Assembly: GCA_021796315.1 (NCBI GenBank) | Contig: JAJYOH010000169.1 | Span: forward strand, 1 to 10,452 | From: Chloroflexota bacterium | GTDB lineage: Bacteria > Chloroflexota > Anaerolineae > Anaerolineales > Villigracilaceae | Length of the DNA stretch: 10,452 nucleotides | Direction: 5' to 3' | Part shown: positions 1-5,651 of the stretch, in pieces | Position numbering within the stretch: position 1 is the stretch's first letter | Layout of the letters: the number at the start of each line of letters is the position of its first letter | The notes under the pieces: generated by a model | Databases searched by the model: none | What the model was told of the DNA's origin: nothing | The model's input: only the letters and a program-made list of their open reading frames with translations | Made by a program: the position numbers and the translations under genes

Positions 1-1
1 T

Positions 2-1465
2 TTGGTTGTTGACATCTGCGATATTTTGCGCCGCTCCAATTGCGCCGGCGCGTTGCAATATGTCCCTGAGCTAACGTGGATTCTCTTTTTGCGAATCTTG
101 GATGACCGCGAGGAGCAGGAAGCCGAACAAGCCGAAGCCGTCGGAGTAAAGTTCACGCCTTCGCTCAAGTCGCCGTATCGCTGGCAGGATTGGGCTGCAC
201 CTGATGGCAAAAAGCGAATTGAATTGCAAAACGGCGCGCTGGGTGCATTCTTTGGATTCGTAAACGGCGATTTATTGCCGCATCTCAAAGGCTTGCGGGA
301 TCGGCCCAACGCCACGCCGCGAAAAAAAGTCATCAGCGAAATTCTTTCTGGTGTCGAGCATGTGCGCGTCGACACCGAAAAGAATTTTCTGGATGTGCTC
401 GATAAAGTCCACGAAATCCGTCATGAGAATATTGATACGACGCACATCTTTGCCTTGTCGCAAGTTTATGAAGGCTTGCTTCTCAAAATGGGCGAGAAGG
501 GCAACGATGGCGGACAATTCTTCACGCCGCGTCAGATCATCCGCGTGATGGTCAAAGCGGTCAATCCGAAACTTGGACAAACCATCTATGATCCGGGTGC
601 GGGCACAGGCGGATTTTTGGCACAATCCTACGAATTCCTGAATGACGCGTTGGGCGCGTCTGCTACACCGGACCAAATCGAAGCGCTCAAACACTCGACT
701 TTTTACGGGCGCGAGAAGGAGAACTTGATCTACCCGATTGCGCTTGCCAATCTTATCTTGCATGGTATTGATAGTCCGCATTTGTGGCACGGCAATACGC
801 TCACCGGTCAAGAAACTTTCGGCGGATTGTTTCAAGGCGCGCCATCATTGTTTGATGTGGTGCTCACCAATCCGCCCTTTGGCGGCAAGGAAGGCAAAGA
901 AGCCCAAACTCGTTTTGCATACAAAACTGGCGCAACTCAAGTATTATTCTTGCAGCATGTGATTGATAGCCTGCGAGATGGCGGAACCTGTGGGATCGTG
1001 TTGGATGAAGGTGTATTATTCCGCACTAATGAAACGGCTTTCGTTCAAACCAAACGAAAGCTGCTCGATGATTGCGATGTGTGGGCGATTGTCAGTTTGC
1101 CGGGTGGGGTCTTTACTGCCGCCGGCGCGGGCGTCAAAACCAATTTGCTTTTTTTCACCAAAGGCAAAAAGACCGAAAAGATTTGGTACTACGATCTATC
1201 GGATATAAAAGTTGGTAAGAAGACTCCGCTGACTGTGGATCGCTTCGATGACTTTTTTCGTCTGCTTCCCACGCGCGGCGATTCAGATCGCAGTTGGACA
1301 GTCACATGCGAAGAAATCGAATCTCGCAACTATGATTTGAAAGCTGTCAATCCGAACGCAAAAGCCGATGAAGATTTGAGAACACATGATGAGTTGCTGG
1401 ATGTGATCGAAGCGAAGGGAAAGGAACTTAGCGACGCACTACGAAAATTGCGAAGTAGCGTTTGA
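2..1465 (+). CDS. hsdM: Type I restriction-modification DNA methyltransferase subunit M, 5'-partial
   Basis: This is the modification subunit of a type I restriction-modification system. Such subunits transfer a methyl group from S-adenosylmethionine to adenine N6, acting with a specificity subunit (HsdS). Visible in the sequence: an N-terminal helical HsdM region (residues 1-150), the family signature QFFTPR at about 172-177, the SAM-binding motif I DPGAGTGGF at about 197-205 (DPACGTGGF is commoner), and the catalytic N6-adenine motif NPPF at about 290-293. The C-terminus looks complete and ends in a short charged helix. The reading frame is open to the window edge and lacks the usual first 10-20 residues, so the true start lies upstream; the TTG at position 2 is not a convincing start. 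No hsdS or hsdR follows. The next sequence is an antisense ATPase fragment beginning within a few bases of the stop. The partners must be upstream, or hsdS was lost at this junction. Family assignment is secure; activity is inferred. Confidence 0.93.
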   Translation: MVVDICDILRRSNCAGALQYVPELTWILFLRILDDREEQEAEQAEAVGVKFTPSLKSPYRWQDWAAPDGKKRIELQNGALGAFFGFVNGDLLPHLKGLRDRPNATPRKKVISEILSGVEHVRVDTEKNFLDVLDKVHEIRHENIDTTHIFALSQVYEGLLLKMGEKGNDGGQFFTPRQIIRVMVKAVNPKLGQTIYDPGAGTGGFLAQSYEFLNDALGASATPDQIEALKHSTFYGREKENLIYPIALANLILHGIDSPHLWHGNTLTGQETFGGLFQGAPSLFDVVLTNPPFGGKEGKEAQTRFAYKTGATQVLFLQHVIDSLRDGGTCGIVLDEGVLFRTNETAFVQTKRKLLDDCDVWAIVSLPGGVFTAAGAGVKTNLLFFTKGKKTEKIWYYDLSDIKVGKKTPLTVDRFDDFFRLLPTRGDSDRSWTVTCEEIESRNYDLKAVNPNAKADEDLRTHDELLDVIEAKGKELSDALRKLRSSV

Positions 1466-1723
1466 TGCAACTTCTGGAATGATGCGATCTCCACTGAGCC
1501 GCAGTGCTTTTGATTCTCGGAAGAGTTGAGACCGGAAATCAAATTTAACCATGCTAAGACAACGCCAATCTCGGAATGACTCGGAGTTGAGTAGAAGTGT
1601 GCTTTTCCCAACCTGACGAGCACCAGTCAGAACAATAACGGCATGATCCCGGCTAGCATCTTGCAGAGAGCGGGTGATCCCACGATCTAAATATCTCTTC
1701 GGTGGTGAATAAGTGTTATTCAT
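1439..1723 (-). pseudogene. Truncated AAA_14-family ATPase (N-terminal fragment)
   Basis: The 94-residue frame starts like the archaeal/bacterial AAA_14 ATPases that usually carry a C-terminal DUF4143 domain. Those proteins are about 380-450 residues and of poorly defined function. The N-terminus YLDRGI... is followed by a clear Walker A motif, GARQVGKST, at residues 34-42. Next comes the region that normally leads to Walker B, ending in GDRIIPEV at about 79-85, where the family would read roughly IIDEV. Homology stops there, about four bases from the hsdM stop. The remaining nine codons are antisense to the hsdM tail and are chance coding. The Walker B acidic pair, sensor motifs and C-terminal domain are all absent, so I call this a decayed fragment rather than a small functional gene. 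The N-terminus and start region appear intact, so a short product could still be made. Confidence 0.72.
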
Positions 1724-1734
1724 GTTGTGAATAA
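1706..1734. promoter_or_regulatory. Operator-like cluster of inverted repeats at the AAA_14 start
   Basis: Three copies of a 7-base element alternate in orientation: TGAATAA (1706-1712), TTATTCA (1716-1722) and TGAATAA (1728-1734), separated by 3 and 5 bases. The two direct copies are 22 bp apart, about two helical turns. The cluster covers the start codon of the ATPase fragment (1721-1723). It lies just downstream, on the minus strand, of a perfect TTGACA hexamer (1737-1742). This layout fits a repressor operator, but no good -10 box is seen at 17 bp, and the repeats could also form RNA hairpins. The role is inferred. Confidence 0.3.
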
Positions 1735-1758
1735 TATGTCAACGCACTATCAGGATAG

Positions 1759-1950
1759 TCACTTCAATTGCCATCCCAGTGCCGTGTAGCGATGAGCCAC
1801 CTTGTTGTTCTTCACCGCCATGCCGATCGCCCGGCGATTGCCCACCAGCACACACAACTTTTTTGCGCGCGCGATGGCTGTGTATAACACCTTTGCGCTT
1901 CAACATCAGATAATGCTGGGTCACAATATAGACCACTACCACCAGAAGCA
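1759..1950 (-). pseudogene. recD2 3'-end remnant with a frameshift
   Basis: Read on the minus strand, this stretch encodes the last 60 or so residues of a RecD2 helicase: VTQHYLMLKRK, then, after removing one extra base, VLYTAIARAKKLCVLVG and on to ...VAHRYTALGWQLK with a stop at 1759-1761. It includes the C-terminal helicase motif equivalent to LLYTAITRARK in the intact gene at 5652-7871. My hand alignment of 1768-1924 with 5664-5819 gives about 78% nucleotide identity with one 1-base insertion near 1890. Protein identity is also near 78%. The rest of the gene is missing. Similarity fades just beyond 1950, where the AT-rich spacer before the next operon begins. The fragment lies in the same orientation as the intact gene, on the other side of the four-gene operon. 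It is too divergent to be a very recent copy. Confidence 0.85.
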
Positions 1951-2065
1951 AGCATGGGAAACCTATTCTTCTGGTTAAACAATTATTTGTTAAGGTTTAG
2001 CGCGGATCAAGTTGTATAGCGCTATAGGTAAATCTCATTTGAATATTTTGAAATTAATGAATGGA
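1951..2065. other. AT-rich spacer with perfect palindrome TATAGCGCTATA
   Basis: This short non-coding spacer separates the recD2 remnant from the 3' end of the operon. It holds a perfect 12-base palindrome, TATAGCGCTATA, at 2015-2026, about 40 bases past the last stop codon of the operon. It also holds an imperfect inverted repeat near 1975-1993 (TTAAACAA / TTGTTAA). Neither is followed by a U-run in the transcribed direction, so I see no classical intrinsic terminator. The palindrome could be a protein-binding or recombination site; nothing in the sequence decides this. Confidence 0.35.
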
Positions 2066-2680
2066 TCAGAATCCCATTTTTCTGAATAAAGCCTCCATCT
2101 CCAAATGAGCACGTCTAATATCGTTATTTGTAAAGTTATGGATATTGACAGTGTGATCTTCAAAACAATAAATCCCAACATGGATCATCACTGGCGGCGC
2201 ACCCAACTCAACGCCAATGGCATTCTGGATAATGGGCATTCGCAGTTCATTTTGCCAATCCCCAACAGCTCCCTTGTTGAAAAGCCAAGCCGCATATGTG
2301 CCATTAGGATGCATGTCAATCCGACCGATTTCACCTGTTACTTTCAGCGAGTCGAGATAGTGGGTTGATAGCGGAATCGAAATATTGTGTTTCTTCAGAA
2401 AGGTTGCCCAGCCAAGCTTCTGATACTCGGTAATATACCATTGTAAATCTTCAACTGCTTTTTCACAGGAAGCACGACTCTTAAACGACTCCAGTCCATC
2501 CTCCAAGTAGTTCATTGCGACAAGAGCATCTGTATTCTTATGATATTCATAAATTGCCCGCTTAAGTGTCAGAAATACGGATTTTCTAGGGTAAAAACCT
2601 GCTCCACCATCGCGTTTCTTTTTATAAGCAACTGGATCCCGTCGAACCTCTTCCAACTCTGTAAGAGAAATTTTGAACAT
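2066..2680 (-). CDS. Operon gene 4: possible degenerate PD-(D/E)XK (RecB/Cas4-like) protein
   Basis: I do not recognise this 204-residue protein by name. The N-terminus (SLTELEEVRRDPVAYKK, residues 5-21) resembles the opening helix of RecB/Cas4-like nucleases. The middle is helical. Residues 117-172 follow the order expected of that fold: GRID (119-122), a beta strand ending in LFNK (133-136) where active nucleases have an acidic-x-lysine strand, then a helix with ELRMPIIQ (145-152), and a strand HVGIYCFED. The metal-binding acid normally two residues before the lysine is missing, so if the fold is right the site is probably inactive or altered. The ATG lies four bases past the stop of the QatC-like gene, with GGGGTGAT as ribosome binding site, so the two genes are translationally coupled. 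This is the last gene of the operon. A structural, DNA-binding or sensor role is possible; the fold itself is inference. Confidence 0.6.
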   Translation of the reverse strand: MFKISLTELEEVRRDPVAYKKKRDGGAGFYPRKSVFLTLKRAIYEYHKNTDALVAMNYLEDGLESFKSRASCEKAVEDLQWYITEYQKLGWATFLKKHNISIPLSTHYLDSLKVTGEIGRIDMHPNGTYAAWLFNKGAVGDWQNELRMPIIQNAIGVELGAPPVMIHVGIYCFEDHTVNIHNFTNNDIRRAHLEMEALFRKMGF

Positions 2681-2684
2681 ATGA

Positions 2685-3989
2685 TCACCCCATGATTTTC
2701 AGCACTTCTGGATAGGCTTTAAAGACGGTCAATGCTTCGATGGCAAATCGTTTGTACATTCTTATTACACGACCGACATCATATGAATCTGTGGCCAATT
2801 CTGGAAACAATAACTGCAATTCTGCTAAAGATTGGTTTTGCTTAAAGCTGTTGATGAATTCACACAGATCGACAAGATTTCGTTTCCCATCGTCATCGGC
2901 GCTCAATTGAGCAACGTTTTCTTGTAACAGATCTCTTTCATATTCAGGCAAGGCAATGCCATTGCTTTCCAATGCAATTCGGCGGATTAAGCAGGGGACG
3001 CAGATTCCACAATGATGATAATTAGACACCCTGTTTGCCCTCCAGCAGCTCACTGTCTGGGCAATTACTTCTTTATGTTTTGGAAGGATAAGTTTGACCA
3101 CCTCAGATTTCGTCTTGTACAAGAACGGGTTCTCGATGTTAATTTTGTAATTGAGGATTTTTGATAGGATGCTTGACATTAGTGTAACAAACTCTGGATG
3201 GGCCGTATGAGTTGAGAATGCGCTGATTCGCCCAGCCGAGAGCGGTAAATGAATTGCCATTTGCCCGTTTTCTGCAATCATTACCACATCATGATATTCC
3301 TGTCTGCGCGCCACCAGCCCTGCAAGACATAGGAACATAAAGGAGCGCGTCCTCTGGGTTTCCTCTCTGTCTTTATCCTGCGGAAAAGGAAATCCTTTTG
3401 TCGGCTTTCCAATCCCTGTCACGCGAAATGCCACTCTTGAGAACTTACCACCAAGCGCACGATTCAGATAATCTGTTAGATAGTCTTGGGTTCCTGAAAT
3501 AACCTGATTTGCTGTCACATGGCTTACTAGCTGAATTCGGGTGGTTTCATTGGCCAAGGATACAGCTGCAGCGAAAGAATCCAATCCACCGGAAAACAGC
3601 AATACTTTTCCGGTTTGTTGAGGACCCCAGTCTTTTGTCCATTCTGGTCGCCCTGGCCTACGTACAAACTTGATTTTCCATGCATCACCACTAAGCACAT
3701 GTAATGCGTAGATTATGTCTTCTGAAACATTCTGGAACGCTGGCAAATTTACAACGGGTATAGTTAGTTCAATGCTTCTTATGAAATTGTGTTGCTGGCC
3801 GCGCTTAATAGCTAAGTCTGTTGCAAAAATAGCGGCTCCTAGTATGAGTAAATCCTCCTCTAGCGTTGTTGGGTTGCCAAATTTCTCTATGAATTGTTTC
3901 CTGCCAGTATATAAGTTGACATCAGGGCATAACCCCAAAACGTTTTTCACATCTCTATTTTCATCAAAAACAACTGTGACTTTGTTCAT
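2685..3989 (-). CDS. qatC: QatC-like (QueC-related) PP-loop enzyme
   Basis: QueC-family enzymes adenylate the carboxylate of 7-carboxy-7-deazaguanine. In queuosine synthesis ammonia then attacks to give preQ0. QatC is the longer defence-associated relative. Visible here, with 434 residues from the ATG: a unique N-terminal region of about 125 residues, the PP-loop SGGLDS at 133-138 for ATP, and a C-terminal zinc site of four cysteines at 315, 327, 330 and 333 (C-x11-C-x2-C-x2-C, close to the QueC pattern). A helical tail of about 100 residues follows. Housekeeping QueC is about 220-230 residues and neighbours queD/queE, and none of those genes is here. I chose ATG at 3989, four bases after the upstream stop and preceded by a GGGGGG ribosome-binding stretch. 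An in-frame TTG at 4019 would overlap gene 2 and is less likely. As I recall, QueC-like defence enzymes have been reported to attach a deazaguanine to a partner protein's N-terminus; I could not check this. Confidence 0.85.
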   Translation of the reverse strand: MNKVTVVFDENRDVKNVLGLCPDVNLYTGRKQFIEKFGNPTTLEEDLLILGAAIFATDLAIKRGQQHNFIRSIELTIPVVNLPAFQNVSEDIIYALHVLSGDAWKIKFVRRPGRPEWTKDWGPQQTGKVLLFSGGLDSFAAAVSLANETTRIQLVSHVTANQVISGTQDYLTDYLNRALGGKFSRVAFRVTGIGKPTKGFPFPQDKDREETQRTRSFMFLCLAGLVARRQEYHDVVMIAENGQMAIHLPLSAGRISAFSTHTAHPEFVTLMSSILSKILNYKINIENPFLYKTKSEVVKLILPKHKEVIAQTVSCWRANRVSNYHHCGICVPCLIRRIALESNGIALPEYERDLLQENVAQLSADDDGKRNLVDLCEFINSFKQNQSLAELQLLFPELATDSYDVGRVIRMYKRFAIEALTVFKAYPEVLKIMG

Positions 3990-3993
3990 GGAT

Positions 3994-4569
3994 TTACTTA
4001 CCCCCCGAAAGATGATCAACTACATTGTTTACGAATTTTTGCCAGTTTCTGGGACTACTTAACTTTCCTGACGGCTTTGGAATCGAATTAACATTGGATG
4101 AGACTTCTCGAATAATGGATGACTTAAGTGCAGTAGCATCTTGTACTGTTAACACTCTCTTTGCTGATCCAACATAACCAGGCAGGTCTCTTGAAACCAA
4201 ATAGTTACTGGCTTCCGAAAATAAGGATTTCACGAAGGCATTGGTTCGATTCCCTTTACTTTCATGGGTAATTACAGCAGCTCTCTGTGCAATCTCGCCG
4301 GCAAGAGAAGCCTGGCCCGACAGGGCAAGCAAACGCTTCACCTGTAGTGCTGCATCTGTGGCGGAATGGGAAGTTTGCACTACCTCCAGGCATTGTGCGA
4401 TGATAGGGCTGCGTAAACCACTTACTAATCCTCCGTTAGGCTCGTTTACTGCTGCCCGCCAAATTTCTTGAGCAGTTCTTTGGATTGTAATACCAGGATG
4501 AGTATATGCAACCTCAACGGATTTCCAATTCGGCGTCCTCGGCGAACGTTGATTTGTTGATGTGCCCAT
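3994..4569 (-). CDS. qatB: QatB-like small protein with MGTS N-terminus
   Basis: This 191-residue protein has no recognisable enzymatic motif. Its N-terminus, MGTSTNQRSPRTPNW, matches what I remember of QatB-type proteins encoded beside QatC: an MGTS start, then a flexible Ser/Pro-rich stretch ending in a tryptophan. Removal of the initiator Met would expose an N-terminal glycine. Residues about 20-160 look mainly alpha-helical (Ala/Leu/Gln-rich helices), and the C-terminus is Ser/Pro-rich then helical, ending HLSGGK. It starts two bases after the stop of the FokI-like gene and is followed four bases later by the QatC-like ATG, so it is central to the operon. The inferred role is substrate or adaptor of the QatC-like enzyme. 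The qatB label rests on the N-terminus and the adjacency, not on an alignment. Confidence 0.7.
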   Translation of the reverse strand: MGTSTNQRSPRTPNWKSVEVAYTHPGITIQRTAQEIWRAAVNEPNGGLVSGLRSPIIAQCLEVVQTSHSATDAALQVKRLLALSGQASLAGEIAQRAAVITHESKGNRTNAFVKSLFSEASNYLVSRDLPGYVGSAKRVLTVQDATALKSSIIREVSSNVNSIPKPSGKLSSPRNWQKFVNNVVDHLSGGK

Positions 4570-4571
4570 AG

Positions 4572-5519
4572 TTAACTTTTGTTTTTCACTATTATTTTGT
4601 CTTTGTCAATAACCCCTAATTCTGCTTCTACTAGATTGGAAGTAAATACTGGGTTTACGAATATTTTTCTCCAGTTTATAGAACGCCTAGCTGACGGAAA
4701 GTCAGATAAGAGAGCGATGATTTGAACTACAGATTCCGCTGTAAGAAACACCAACGGGACGTTAACTTCAGCTAAGAGTTGTCGGGACTTGCTTTCTAGG
4801 ATTTCTTTTGTGTGAGCGAAATATCCTGAAATTACAATGAAAGAATGCAATTCAAAATATTGACTGTATCGATTCTTAAATTCTGTGACATAAGAGCTAA
4901 ATTGGCGAATTGAATCTAAGCTTACATCATAACCATTTGAATATGCTTTTGTGTCATATAGGGCTGAAAACATTCTGTCTTGTAGGATAACCCCATCTGG
5001 GCGCGCTTCAAATCGTCTTTCTTGCCCATAACGATTAACTTTGCATCCAAAAATGAATTCCAATGCCCTGTGAATATAAAGTTCGAACAAGTCATCTGGC
5101 TTACCCACAACGCCTGCAGGCAGTTTATTAATACTCAACTGCTTTAGATGATCCCCAAATTCTGGCTCTAATGGACTATAACTGTAAATAGGGCCTCCAA
5201 ACAAGTTTAAGAAGTGATTCCATTCTATGTTGGGCGTGTTGTTAACGATGGCCGGACTAATCACAACAAGTTCAGCCTTGTTGTGATGGGCCGCGATTTC
5301 CGCCGCTTGGATTTGTTCTGAAACAGGCTTGCTTTCGAAGAGAGCAAAACAATATTGTTGTCTGCCCCCAAATTCATCGTAGCGATGCATGTAAATCAAT
5401 GCATAGCTTGGGAAACGATTTGCATTCTCTAGAATAAAACCGCCGACAGTCAGCGTTCGCACGGCAACCTGAATGTCTGGAGAGTTGGAGACTGTTGTTA
5501 TAAGTTCCATTTCGCTCAT
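4572..5519 (-). CDS. FokI-type PD-(D/E)XK nuclease, first gene of the operon
   Basis: The 315-residue protein has an unrecognised N-terminal half (about 1-135) and a C-terminal nuclease domain resembling the cleavage domain of the type IIS enzyme FokI. The shared signatures are RPDG at 173-176 (FokI PDG, Asp450), YDTKAYSNGYDV at 188-199 (FokI VDTKAYSGGYN, Asp467 and Lys469), a helix with RQFSSYV, and the strand VISGYF at 229-234 (FokI VSGHF). A glutamate in the preceding helix (ELYIHRALE, 146 or 154) would complete the site. All key catalytic residues are present, so it is probably an active DNA nuclease. No FokI-like recognition domain is visible; the N-terminal half may bind a partner or regulate. 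A ribosome site AAGGTG (minus strand of 5521-5526) sits very close to the first ATG and is better placed for the ATG three codons later (5510). It is followed two bases later by the MGTS protein gene, and a promoter lies upstream. Confidence 0.85.
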   Translation of the reverse strand: MSEMELITTVSNSPDIQVAVRTLTVGGFILENANRFPSYALIYMHRYDEFGGRQQYCFALFESKPVSEQIQAAEIAAHHNKAELVVISPAIVNNTPNIEWNHFLNLFGGPIYSYSPLEPEFGDHLKQLSINKLPAGVVGKPDDLFELYIHRALEFIFGCKVNRYGQERRFEARPDGVILQDRMFSALYDTKAYSNGYDVSLDSIRQFSSYVTEFKNRYSQYFELHSFIVISGYFAHTKEILESKSRQLLAEVNVPLVFLTAESVVQIIALLSDFPSARRSINWRKIFVNPVFTSNLVEAELGVIDKDKIIVKNKS

Positions 5520-5592
5520 TCACCTTATAACTAAATGACTCTATAATTATGCGATAAATATTCTTTATAAGCCGTTCCTGATAACTGTAGAC

Positions 5593-5621
5593 ATTATACG
5601 ACAATAATTTTTCTTTCTTAA
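5593..5621 (-). promoter_or_regulatory. Predicted sigma70-type promoter of the four-gene operon
   Basis: On the minus strand there is a perfect -10 box TATAAT (5598 down to 5593), with TTAAGA (5621 down to 5616) exactly 17 bp upstream as a 4-of-6 match to TTGACA. It lies in the AT-rich gap between the recD2 stop and the operon, leaving a leader of roughly 65 bases before the first ATG. It is the only convincing promoter for the four co-directional genes, although read-through from recD2 is possible because no terminator is seen between them. Confidence 0.6.
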
Positions 5622-5651
5622 TCTTTTATTCTATAAATTTGCACAAGATGG

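Noticed and set aside
272..835. 187-codon open frame antisense to hsdM
   Set aside because: It lies fully opposite the strongly supported hsdM frame, and its product shows no family features.
1739..1951. 70-residue open frame on the minus strand as a real small gene
   Set aside because: It is the recD2 remnant read through its frameshift. After the first 11 or so codons the product is out of frame and meaningless.
2685..3989. Housekeeping queC for queuosine synthesis
   Set aside because: The protein is about twice QueC length, has a unique N-terminal region of about 125 residues, sits in a defence-type operon, and has no queD, queE or folE neighbours.
2685..4019. QatC-like gene read from the TTG at 4019
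   Set aside because: It overlaps the preceding gene by 26 bases, while the ATG at 3989 follows that gene's stop by four bases with a G-rich ribosome site in front.
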